The notes under the pieces: model-generated | The model's database searches: none | The model's input: only the letters and a program-made list of their open reading frames with translations | Told to the model about the DNA's origin: nothing | NCBI GenBank assembly: GCA_040268355.1 | Contig: JAWRIT010000168.1 | Location: 1-25,107, forward strand | Direction of reading: 5' to 3' | Length of the DNA stretch: 25,107 bases | DNA from: UBA1367 sp040268355 | Lineage (GTDB): Bacteria > Actinomycetota > Coriobacteriia > Coriobacteriales > Atopobiaceae | Part shown: piece by piece, positions 1 through 6,762 of the stretch | Layout: every line of letters begins with the position of its first letter | How positions within the stretch are numbered: position 1 is the first letter of the stretch | Program-made: the position numbers and the translations under genes

Positions 1-27
1 GCTGTAGGAGGAGCTATCCAGCCTGTC

Positions 28-867
28 TCACGCCATGAAGCCAAAGAACGCGGCGATGACGCCGAAGACCATGGTCCCGAGGATGAGCCACACGGGATCG
101 ACCTTCTTGGACAACAGCCAATAGTACAGTCCCATGAACCCAAGACCGATCATGCCGGGCATGATCCCGTCGAGGACCTCATGCAGGGAGGTGACGGCAT
201 CACCCGTGCCGAAGCTGACGGTCAGGGTGGCCCAGAACATGTCCTTGGTCATGGAGCCCACGACCATGCAGCCCACGATCCCGGCGATCTCCATGACGAT
301 GTCCATGGCGCCGCTCTCCTGGGCGCTTGTGAGCAGGCCGACGCCTGCCTCATAGCCCTTGCGGACGCCCCAGATGCGCAGCCAGAACGCCGGAACGTTG
401 TAGATGAGCAGATAGACGAGCGGACCGATGGGGTTGCCGGCCTGACACAGAGAGATGCCAACAGCAACGGCCACGATGCGGATGCAGGTGAGAAAGATGG
501 AGTCGCCAATGCCGGACAGCGGTCCCATAAGGGCGGCTTTGACGTCGTTGACGATCTCGGGCTCGAGGTCGCCATCGCGGATCTTCTCCTCCATGGAGAT
601 CGCAATGCCACCGACGAACGGGGCAAGCTGCGGAGTGATGTTGAAGAACGCAACGTGGCGCTCAAGGGCCTTGGCGTACCCCGTTGGATCGCCATGGTAG
701 ATCTTCTTCAGCATCCTCATGATCATCAGGCCGAAGGCGATGCCCATCTGGTTGGCATAGGTCCAGGAGAACTCCATGCCCAGGGCGCCAACGCTCAGTG
801 CGGAGCGGGTCAGGTCCTGTTGGGTGATCCTGTGCTGATCCTGGGTCTCGAAATCAGAAGTCATCAT
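28..867 (-). CDS. PTS mannose/fructose/sorbose-family IID component
   Basis: Membrane subunit of a mannose-family phosphotransferase system, which forms the sugar channel together with IIC. The protein is about 279 residues. It has the family's soluble N-terminal half, with a typical start (LTRSALSVGALGMEFSW) and the conserved region ending in GPLSGIGDSIF near residue 120. Hydrophobic segments follow, and it ends in a membrane helix (VFGVIAAFFGFMA). It is last in the operon and overlaps the end of IIC. Three ATGs are possible at 873, 867 and 864. The GAGGAG ribosome site touches the first, so the second (6-nt spacing) is preferred. Only 27 bases remain downstream, so a further gene beyond the window cannot be excluded. 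Family assignment is firm; substrate is inferred from the neighbours. Confidence 0.95.
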   Translation of the reverse strand: MMTSDFETQDQHRITQQDLTRSALSVGALGMEFSWTYANQMGIAFGLMIMRMLKKIYHGDPTGYAKALERHVAFFNITPQLAPFVGGIAISMEEKIRDGDLEPEIVNDVKAALMGPLSGIGDSIFLTCIRIVAVAVGISLCQAGNPIGPLVYLLIYNVPAFWLRIWGVRKGYEAGVGLLTSAQESGAMDIVMEIAGIVGCMVVGSMTKDMFWATLTVSFGTGDAVTSLHEVLDGIMPGMIGLGFMGLYYWLLSKKVDPVWLILGTMVFGVIAAFFGFMA

Positions 868-1633
868 CGTCATCTCCTCTCATGTCCTCGGACGCGAGTG
901 CGAGGTTTGTGTCCTCAAGGACGCCAGTCTTCAGGATGCCGAGGATCACGGCGATGAGGGCGACGCCCAAAACCGGGATGCTGGCATAGGATGTGAGCAG
1001 AAATCCCAGAAAGAAGAACGGTATCAGGCGCTTGGTGAAGATCATGCGGCCAAGCATGGCAAAGCCCATGACCGGCAGGATGTTCGCCGCGATGGAGAAG
1101 CCGTCGATGATGAAGCTGGGCACGGCGTTCAGGACCCACTCGACGGCGTTGGACCCAAAGTAGACCGCACCGAAGATGACGGCGAACTTGATCGGCAGGT
1201 AGACGACGCCGATCAGCCAGTGCAGACCGACGATCTTCCTGTCGTCGCCGGCGGCGGCGAACTTGGGTGCGAGACCGGCCAGACCGTTGGTGACGGGCGA
1301 GAAGAGATTCGAGAGGGCAATCATGATGGCACCGATGGGCATCGCAAGGGCGACGGCGGTCTCGGCGTCGACACCCAAAAGGATTGCGTAGGCGGTGCAG
1401 AGCACGCCGGCAGAAGTCGCGTCAGGTGGAATGTAGGCCCCGATGGAGACCGAGCCCAGGAAGAGCAGCTCGAGGCTGGCGCCAAGGGCAAGGCCCGTCT
1501 GGATGTCACCCAAAAGGAAGCCTACCACGGGTGCGACCACGATCGGCCGGAACCCATACAGCGTTCCGAGCTGGTAGTCGAACACCCCAAAGAACAGGAC
1601 GGCACAGGCGCATATGAGCGCTGGTACAAGCAT
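854..1633 (-). CDS. PTS mannose/fructose/sorbose-family IIC component
   Basis: Integral membrane permease subunit of 259 residues, the usual IIC length. It shows repeated hydrophobic helices, the glycine-rich GFLLGDIQTGLALGASLELLFLG segment (about residues 38-60) and the IGAYIPPDATSAGV motif that marks IIC of this family. It carries no phosphorylation site and works with IID in the membrane. An AAGGAGGG site lies just upstream of the ATG. The C-terminus is an unusual acidic tail (five consecutive Asp before a final Phe). The 3' end overlaps the start of IID, implying translational coupling. Confidence 0.95.
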   Translation of the reverse strand: MLVPALICACAVLFFGVFDYQLGTLYGFRPIVVAPVVGFLLGDIQTGLALGASLELLFLGSVSIGAYIPPDATSAGVLCTAYAILLGVDAETAVALAMPIGAIMIALSNLFSPVTNGLAGLAPKFAAAGDDRKIVGLHWLIGVVYLPIKFAVIFGAVYFGSNAVEWVLNAVPSFIIDGFSIAANILPVMGFAMLGRMIFTKRLIPFFFLGFLLTSYASIPVLGVALIAVILGILKTGVLEDTNLALASEDMRGDDDDDF

Positions 1634-1715
1634 CTTTTCCCTCCTTTTACTTCAATCTGTCTCTTGCTTGTCTCTTTGGTGGGCACTTCGACGTGAGAAC
1701 CATCGAAGGGGGCTG

Positions 1716-2186
1716 TCAGAGGAGGTTCATCACGTATGTCTTGGGATCGTCCGCAAGGGCGCGGTATTCGATCTCGATCCCACGAGCATCGAGCTCCTTG
1801 AGCATCTCGACGTCCGATTCCTCAAGGAAGATCTGGCGAGTCACCTCCTTCGTGGTGGAGGTCTTTCTCGTGTTGCCCAAGTTGATGCTCTTGATCTGCG
1901 AACATCCGTCTGCGAGCTGCTTCGCCTCGGCGATGGTTTGCACGCAGACGATCATGCGGTACTTGTCAGTGACGCCGGAGTTGATGGCCTCGATGGCATG
2001 CTTCATGTCCTTGATGACGAGCTTGCAACCCTGGGGCTTGCCCAGCTTGAGCGTCGTCCTCCAGACCTGATCGTTGGCGACCTTGTCACCGACGATGAAG
2101 ATGCAGTTCGCCTTCATGGCGGAGGCCCAGGTCACAGCTACTTGTCCATGCAGCAGTCGGTGGTCCACGCGCAGTAACTTGATCAT
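1716..2186 (-). CDS. PTS mannose/fructose/sorbose-family IIB component
   Basis: Cytoplasmic phosphocarrier of 156 residues. The N-terminal RVDHRLLHGQV motif carries the phosphorylated histidine (His13), which takes phosphate from IIA and passes it to the sugar during transport. Length and motif match the mannose/levan/sorbose IIB family. A GGAGGAG ribosome site lies 6-7 nt before the ATG. It sits between IIA (77-nt gap) and IIC (82-nt gap), in the IIA-IIB-IIC-IID order usual for these operons. Confidence 0.95.
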   Translation of the reverse strand: MIKLLRVDHRLLHGQVAVTWASAMKANCIFIVGDKVANDQVWRTTLKLGKPQGCKLVIKDMKHAIEAINSGVTDKYRMIVCVQTIAEAKQLADGCSQIKSINLGNTRKTSTTKEVTRQIFLEESDVEMLKELDARGIEIEYRALADDPKTYVMNLL

Positions 2187-2263
2187 GTGTGTCTCCTCCC
2201 TGGGATGATCGACGCCTGGTCTCGGGCCTGCGGACTTGTCGTCCCGACAGGGGTTCCCGTTGG

Positions 2264-2686
2264 TCAGAACTCCTCGTCCTCATCCACATCTGCGAGTGCG
2301 TCGTTGCAGAAGACCGGTCGCATCTTGTCGCTGTTGACAAGGCTGCGCAGGAAGGCCGGAAGGTCTTCCTCGTCGTTGATGCCAAGAGCAAGCGTGAGCA
2401 GCAGCGGAAGGTTCATGTTCGTGACGAGATAGATGTTGGGGATCTCCTGGACAATGCTCAGGAGCTCGTTGTTGACGCTCCCACCGAGCAGGTCGGTACA
2501 GACCACGACCTCGTCAGCCTCGGGGATGTCGGCAAGCGTCGCCCTGACGGCAGCGGCCACATCGGTCGTGCCGTCGACGAAGCACGAGATGGTGCGAATG
2601 TCACACGGGATTCCGACGAGCAGGGTGATGCTTTCGGCGATGCCGTCGGCGAAATGGGCATGGGAGGCAATGACGATATGTCTCAT
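2264..2686 (-). CDS. PTS mannose/fructose/sorbose-family IIA component
   Basis: Cytoplasmic phosphocarrier of 140 residues that accepts phosphate from HPr and hands it to IIB. The start MRHIVIASHAHFADGI places the likely phosphorylated His at residue 9, as in the EIIA-Man fold. The DEVVVCTDLLGGSVNNE segment (about residues 53-69) is the second conserved family block. The open frame runs further upstream, but ATG 2686 has an AAGGAGGT site and forms an ATGA overlap with the stop of the epimerase gene, so the longer frame is not used. The C-terminus is strongly acidic. Confidence 0.94.
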   Translation of the reverse strand: MRHIVIASHAHFADGIAESITLLVGIPCDIRTISCFVDGTTDVAAAVRATLADIPEADEVVVCTDLLGGSVNNELLSIVQEIPNIYLVTNMNLPLLLTLALGINDEEDLPAFLRSLVNSDKMRPVFCNDALADVDEDEEF

Positions 2687-3534
2687 GAGGTGACCTCCTT
2701 GACAGCTGACCGATAGAGGGAGATAGCCTGGAGGTCTGCCGCCGCAGGGTTGGCAAGATGCGCGGATTCGAGCGTCTCGACCGAAAGGGACCCCCGATAC
2801 CCATGGGTCATAAGACACTCAAGGTCACGAGCCATGTCACGAGATCCAGTGCCCCAAGACACGTGCGACTGCTCGCCACAGTCCACGAAGTGGCAGTGGA
2901 CGACATCGCTGCCGAACGCGTCAAAGTAATCGTCGATGGTCTCCCCCGCCGCCCACATCGCTCCGATGTCGAGACAGACCTTGAGCGCCGGGCTGCCCGC
3001 CTCGTCGATGAGCTGTACAAGCTCGGAGACGGTATGGACCAAGTTGGTCTCGGCAGGCTGGAGCGCCTCGATCGCGACGAGCGTGCCGCGCTCGGCCGCA
3101 TAGTCACCCACGCGGCCGAGCATGCGGACGCTGCGCTCCCATGCGCTTCTGCGCGGCTCGTCCAGGTATCCCCAGCCGCTGGTCGCGACGACCTGGCTTG
3201 CGCCGATCTCACAGGCGACGTCGATCGCGTTGCGGAAGTAGGCGTAGGTCCGCTCCTGCATCCTGGGATCGCGAGCCGCCATATTGTGTGGCTTCGGGTT
3301 GGTCTGCTCGGGGCAGATGCCGATGACCTTCATCCCGTAGCGACGCTCAAGCGTCTTGAGCCTGTCGACTGGATCATACTCGTGGGAGTCCATGAAGAAG
3401 TGCATCGGGCCGGTCCAGATCTCGCAAGCTTCGTATCCCGCCTCATGGGAGGCCAAGAAGAAGCTTTCGAGGCTGAAGAAGCGCCAGCTGCAGTTCATGG
3501 ACGCGAGCGTGGGGATGTTCGCCATGCCGTTCAT
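2683..3534 (-). CDS. FrlC-like sugar (phosphate) isomerase/epimerase, TIM barrel
   Basis: Predicted metal-dependent epimerase of the xylose-isomerase-like TIM-barrel family, 283 residues from ATG 3534 (ATG 3525 is an alternative). Likely metal ligands are Glu156 (IEALQP), Asp189 (CLDIG), His215 (HCHFVD) and Glu253 (VETLES). From memory of E. coli FrlC (fructoselysine 3-epimerase), several blocks line up in order: an AGYEACEIW-like block, a PHNM..RDPRMQ-like block, the AETN segment and the HxHFVD segment. Length also matches. FrlC acts on unphosphorylated psicoselysine, whereas PTS uptake here would deliver a phosphorylated substrate, so the exact substrate is open. No ribosome site precedes the start. 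Instead its ATG overlaps the stop of a small upstream ORF, suggesting translational coupling. Confidence 0.8.
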   Translation of the reverse strand: MNGMANIPTLASMNCSWRFFSLESFFLASHEAGYEACEIWTGPMHFFMDSHEYDPVDRLKTLERRYGMKVIGICPEQTNPKPHNMAARDPRMQERTYAYFRNAIDVACEIGASQVVATSGWGYLDEPRRSAWERSVRMLGRVGDYAAERGTLVAIEALQPAETNLVHTVSELVQLIDEAGSPALKVCLDIGAMWAAGETIDDYFDAFGSDVVHCHFVDCGEQSHVSWGTGSRDMARDLECLMTHGYRGSLSVETLESAHLANPAAADLQAISLYRSAVKEVTS

Positions 3535-3668
3535 GGCCGTGGCGCCCGTTTCTGATTGACGCCAACGCCAAAGGCCAAGACGGTCCCAGTCGCGTACGCC
3601 GCCAGAACGGAGGGCGTCAAAGGGGCCGCCCCTGTGACAGGCGGGCGCCTGCTGACACAAGCTTTCAT
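3531..3668 (-). CDS. Possible small protein of 45 residues, coupled to the epimerase gene
   Basis: Candidate small gene. The ATG at 3668 follows an AAGGAG sequence by about 12 nt, slightly long but plausible. The frame ends in TGA overlapping the epimerase ATG (ATGA). The product is basic at both ends, with a hydrophobic middle (PSVLAAYATGTVLAFGVGV) that could span or touch a membrane. Third-position GC is about 68%, lower than the neighbouring genes. It may be a real small membrane protein, a leader that delivers ribosomes to the otherwise SD-less epimerase start, or chance. No family is recognised. Confidence 0.4.
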   Translation of the reverse strand: MKACVSRRPPVTGAAPLTPSVLAAYATGTVLAFGVGVNQKRAPRP

Positions 3669-3693
3669 GGTGTCTTCTGTCTCCTTCCCGTAT

Positions 3694-3707
3694 GGAGCCG
3701 CGGCTCC
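3694..3707. other. Perfect 14-bp palindrome GGAGCCGCGGCTCC
   Basis: Lies in the 130-nt gap between the deglycase stop and the small ORF. As RNA it has no loop unless the centre opens. It could be a protein-binding site or a minor structural element in the intercistronic RNA. No T tract follows, so it is not called a terminator. Confidence 0.3.
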
Positions 3708-3798
3708 CGTGCCAAGCGGTGACCTGCCGTCAGGCAAGACCATGCGATGCGGCAATGGGACCGTTGGCGCATCGCCCGCGAAGAGGGACGCGAATCGA

Positions 3799-4860
3799 TC
3801 AGTAGTCGAACTGGTGATAGTAGCGACGGTAGCGGCGGTTGTGCTTGGTGACGGTCTCATAGTGGGCGGTGAAGCGATCCGTCACCAGCGAGGAGAGGAT
3901 CCACGGGGACACGATGACGCGGAACTCTTCGTCAAGACCGGGGATGGCGTACTCGGCCGTGTCGATCACGGTGACGTCGGGGTTGCCGATGCGATCGCTC
4001 TTCAGGAAGGCCTCGACCCGCTCGTCGAGCTTGCGATACTCGTCCTCGCCCTTGAACAGCACGACGGGAACGCCCGGCTCCACGAGCTCGAGGGTGCCGT
4101 GGAAGAAGTCGGCAGAACTGATGTAGCGGACGCGCTTCCACTGCATCTCCTCGAGAATGCACATGGCGAACAGGATGGTCTCACCCCAAAGCGCACCGGA
4201 GCCGATGAACATGGTGTAGGGAGCAAGCGCGTACTTCCTGGCGAATGCCTCGGCCTTGGGCTCGAACCGCTTGCGGATGTCGACGAGCGAACTCCAGACG
4301 TCCTTGGTCTGCTCGATGAACCTGTCGTAGTGGGGGAAGCAACCACGATGGTAGAGCAGGCGCAGGCCAAAGCAATCAGCGAGGTAGTAACCGCCCTCGC
4401 AGCCACCGGCGGCGTGGTCGGAGGCCATCTTGACGCAATTCTCAGCTCCCACAGCTTGGCCGATGGGACCATCGGGCTTTGCCATGGCATAGACACGCAC
4501 GCCCATTGCCTTGAGCTTGCCAACGGCTTCGAGAATCTCGGGGGTGGTGCCGGACTCGGAGGACGTGAGGACCACCGAGTTGCTGGTCATGCGCCTGTGG
4601 CCGGAGACGTTCCACTCGGCGGCGTGGATGAGGTAGACCTCGAGGTCCTTGTCGCCGAACTTGTTCATGAGGTACTCGAGCTGCATGAACTCATCCCAGG
4701 TGCCACCGACGCCCATCAGGAAGACGGCATCGTAGCCCTCCTCCGCAACCTTGTCGGCAAGGGCGGCCATCTTTCGACCGACCTCATAGAGGGCGGCACC
4801 GTCAGCGAGATAGCCCTCCTGATCGAAGTTCATGATCTCGACCTTCTCCGTCTCCTTCAT
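3799..4860 (-). CDS. SIS-domain sugar-phosphate deglycase, FrlB/GfrE/GfrF-like
   Basis: Predicted cytosolic 353-residue enzyme with two SIS (sugar isomerase) domains. Members of this FrlB-like group cleave 6-phosphorylated Amadori compounds to hexose 6-phosphate and a free amine such as lysine. Visible motifs are LMGVGGTWDEF (about 48-58), the phosphosugar-binding SSESGTTPE (100-108), SADFFHGTLELVE (249-261, the hallmark Glu/His region) and the C-terminal HNRRYRRYYHQFDY. The ATG at 4860 has an AAAGGAG site at good spacing; an in-frame TTG at 4950 lacks one. First structural gene of an operon with an epimerase and a mannose-type PTS. No FrlD-type kinase is present, consistent with PTS phosphorylation. 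GlmS-like isomerase is less likely because no glutaminase domain is present. Confidence 0.85.
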   Translation of the reverse strand: MKETEKVEIMNFDQEGYLADGAALYEVGRKMAALADKVAEEGYDAVFLMGVGGTWDEFMQLEYLMNKFGDKDLEVYLIHAAEWNVSGHRRMTSNSVVLTSSESGTTPEILEAVGKLKAMGVRVYAMAKPDGPIGQAVGAENCVKMASDHAAGGCEGGYYLADCFGLRLLYHRGCFPHYDRFIEQTKDVWSSLVDIRKRFEPKAEAFARKYALAPYTMFIGSGALWGETILFAMCILEEMQWKRVRYISSADFFHGTLELVEPGVPVVLFKGEDEYRKLDERVEAFLKSDRIGNPDVTVIDTAEYAIPGLDEEFRVIVSPWILSSLVTDRFTAHYETVTKHNRRYRRYYHQFDY

Positions 4861-4946
4861 GTGGTGCTCCTTTCCTGGGCTATGGATCCAAACATTGGTC
4901 GGACTTGTCTGGCTCGGCGGCGTTCTCGAAATTGCGGGCCATACGG

Positions 4947-4973
4947 TCAATAGCTCGGCACGCAGTCGAGCAT
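4947..4973 (-). CDS. Possible leader peptide (uORF) MLDCVPSY
   Basis: An 8-codon frame in the deglycase leader. It is preceded at 4984-4992 by GGAGGTGAT, a nine-base match to the anti-Shine-Dalgarno end of 16S rRNA, followed by a second purine run (AAGG) right before the ATG. The stop lies 86 nt before the deglycase ATG. The composition shows no repeated control codons. It may be a translated leader, or the SD-like stretch may simply be a ribosome standby site. Uncertain. Confidence 0.25.
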   Translation of the reverse strand: MLDCVPSY

Positions 4974-5021
4974 CCTTATTCGAATCACCTCCCTCACCTT
5001 TGCTGCCGTGCCGCCCTAGGC

Positions 5022-5053
5022 ATACACAACTAGTTTTGTATTTAGTACCAATT
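5022..5053 (-). promoter_or_regulatory. Candidate promoter of the deglycase-PTS operon
   Basis: On the minus strand TTGGTA (5046-5051) is followed, after exactly 17 bp, by TGTGTA (5023-5028). The same two blocks with the same 17-bp spacing occur before the operon starting at 7253. The -10 match to consensus is weak, so activator or repressor dependence would not be surprising. Predicted leader about 155 nt. Confidence 0.45.
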
Positions 5054-5141
5054 TCAATCTACAGGTTAGCTATTTTTCGATACCAATTGTGGGAAAAGAG
5101 CAGTTGACGGTAAGTGGTATGATTTTATCGCTGAGTGGTAT
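5046..5141. promoter_or_regulatory. Operator-like array of four GGTA half-sites
   Basis: TACCAATT occurs at 5046-5053 and 5081-5088. AGTGGTAT occurs at 5113-5120 and 5134-5141, 21 bp apart (two helical turns) and in the opposite orientation. A further TACCAATT lies at 7344-7351. Repeated half-sites near a promoter beside two GntR/UTRA genes fit dimeric repressor binding; which regulator binds is not known. Confidence 0.45.
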
Positions 5142-5242
5142 TAGTTTGGTCTTGTGCCACCCATGCCACGACTCGAAGCCGGTCCCTGCCAAGAAGGCCG
5201 TCGTCAGGGGGCCACCATGCGAGGTGACGTGTGCGATCAGGC

Positions 5243-5974
5243 CTAAAAATGGTAGGTGTAGCCGAAGTTTCCTCGCTCGAGGGACACGAGGTGCTCGATG
5301 ACGCGGTTCTCGGCGTCATAGGAGAGGGACTCGCGCATGAGCGCGAGGTCGCCCGGAGCCATCTCGAGGAAGCGAGCGTCGCGCGCCGTAAGTGCCAAGA
5401 CCTTGAGCTTCTCCTGCGCGAGGGCCACCTTGTGGCCAAACATGGCGTAGGTCTCGTACAGGCTGAAGACGGACAGGTCGATGTCCTCGATTCCCTCCAC
5501 GTAGCGCAGCGGCACGAGTGTGCTCTCGAGACAGTAGGGCATGCCATCCAAGGAGTTGAGACGACGCATGTGGTAGAGCACATCGGTCTCGTCTATGTCG
5601 AAGATGCTGGCATAGAAGGGCCCCGCGAGCCGCTTGGACCGCTCGAGGATGCGGACGGTGGGCACGTGACCATGGCTGTGTGCCATCTCTCGGAAGCCCG
5701 GCACGGAGGCCGTACCCTCTGGCGTCGCGGAGGCGCTCGCCACGTAGGTGCCCTTTCCCTGCATGCGTCGGACCATGCCGCGTTCGACAAGGTCGTCAAT
5801 GGCGTTGCGCACCGTGAGGCGTGTGGCGCCGAACTCCTCCGCAAGCTCGTTCTCGGAGGGCAGCGTCGTTCCAACCTGATAGACGCCCGCCTCGATCCGC
5901 TCTCGGACAGTGCGACGTATACGCAGGTAGATAGGCTCACCTGCACCGCGGGTGGAGTCTATGACCTCAGCCAT
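5243..5974 (-). CDS. GntR-family regulator with UTRA effector domain (second of pair)
   Basis: Predicted cytoplasmic DNA-binding regulator of 243 residues. The N-terminal winged helix is clear: YLRIRRTVRERIEAGVYQVG (16-35), LPSENELAEEFGATRLTVRNAIDDL (38-62), then the wing GKGTYVAS (73-80). Residues from about 100 to 240 form a UTRA/HutC-type ligand-binding domain. In this subfamily phosphosugars commonly act as effectors, and FrlR of the E. coli fructoselysine operon belongs to the same family. The ATG has a GGAGGTG site and overlaps the end of the upstream regulator by 16 nt. It lies just upstream of the deglycase-PTS operon, its probable target. Confidence 0.9.
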   Translation of the reverse strand: MAEVIDSTRGAGEPIYLRIRRTVRERIEAGVYQVGTTLPSENELAEEFGATRLTVRNAIDDLVERGMVRRMQGKGTYVASASATPEGTASVPGFREMAHSHGHVPTVRILERSKRLAGPFYASIFDIDETDVLYHMRRLNSLDGMPYCLESTLVPLRYVEGIEDIDLSVFSLYETYAMFGHKVALAQEKLKVLALTARDARFLEMAPGDLALMRESLSYDAENRVIEHLVSLERGNFGYTYHF

Positions 5975-6762
5975 TCGGCACCCACCTCCGCCTTTACGCC
6001 GTTGGGCATGCCGTTGCTCACAAAGTGAAGGCGGGTGGGCATGACGACTTTCTTCACGTACTCGACTGGGTTGTAGTCGGCGTCGCGCTTGATGGCAGAG
6101 ACAAAGAAGACCGGCGTGCCCTCTGGCTCCTCAAGTAGCTCGGCCTCCTCGGCCGTGAGTCTCCCGATGGAGATATGCTCGTCACCATGCACGACACGCA
6201 CGCCGTACTCCGCCGCAAGCACGTCATAGAGGCTCTCGCGAGAGAAGTCGTACCGTTCGATCCCGGGGCATAGGGCGCAGTTGACCGTCGCGCTCTCTAT
6301 GGATGTGGGAACGTCGTCCACGAGACGCACGCGGCGCATCATGAACACAGAAGATCCCGCAGGCAGGTCGATCTTGTCGACAAGGTCCTCTGTGAGCGTG
6401 CAGCTGCGCGCATAGATAAGGTGCGTCCCTGGCGTGCGACCGGCTTTGCGCACGGCATCTGAGTAGCCGTATGACTCTTGAAAGATGCTGACGGGCTTCC
6501 GGGGGCACACGTAGGTGCCCGAACCCTGACGGCTCTCGAGCACGTTGGAGGAGACAAGCTGAGCGATGGCGCCGCGCAAGGCCGTGCGGGAGACGCCGAT
6601 CTTCTCGCACAGGACGCGCTCGGCCGGCAGCCGGTCGCCCACGGCGAGGTTGTGGCTCAAGATGCGCCAGAGGATGCCCTCCACGGCGCGATCCTTCGGT
6701 GGCGTCACCTGGACGCCGACTAAAGCGTCTCCTTCTGACTCCGCCCTGACCGTACGCCTCAC
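5959..6762 (-). CDS. GntR-family regulator with UTRA effector domain (first of pair)
   Basis: Predicted regulator of 267 residues. Winged helix: VEGILWRILSHNLAVGDRLPAERVLCEKIGVSRTALRGAI is read across about residues 27-66 in two blocks, ending in the wing QGSGTYVCP. A UTRA-like domain follows (about 105-260). The frame extends further upstream, but GTG 6762 is chosen because it overlaps the stop of the preceding gene as GTGA and has a GGGAGAAGAA purine stretch before it. It is clearly diverged from the adjacent GntR/UTRA protein, so the two could bind different effectors, bind as separate dimers, or form mixed dimers. Target inferred to be this locus. Confidence 0.88.
   Translation of the reverse strand: MRRTVRAESEGDALVGVQVTPPKDRAVEGILWRILSHNLAVGDRLPAERVLCEKIGVSRTALRGAIAQLVSSNVLESRQGSGTYVCPRKPVSIFQESYGYSDAVRKAGRTPGTHLIYARSCTLTEDLVDKIDLPAGSSVFMMRRVRLVDDVPTSIESATVNCALCPGIERYDFSRESLYDVLAAEYGVRVVHGDEHISIGRLTAEEAELLEEPEGTPVFFVSAIKRDADYNPVEYVKKVVMPTRLHFVSNGMPNGVKAEVGAEWLRS

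Larger units (their letters stand above)
4861..5242 (-). promoter_or_regulatory. Regulatory region of the deglycase-PTS operon
   Basis: A 382-bp gene-free stretch between the second GntR gene and the deglycase. Its middle (about 5020-5150) is distinctly AT-rich against the high-GC surroundings. It holds a candidate promoter, four GGTA-type half-sites, a possible 8-codon leader ORF and a leader RNA of about 155 nt. The elements are listed separately. Confidence 0.6.

Noticed and set aside
1..27. Terminator or next gene start after IID
   Set aside because: Too little sequence; no complete stem or start signal can be judged.
3799..4860. Glucosamine-6-phosphate synthase or deaminase
   Set aside because: No glutaminase domain is present, and the SADFFHGTLE and C-terminal RRYYHQFDY motifs fit the FrlB-like group better.
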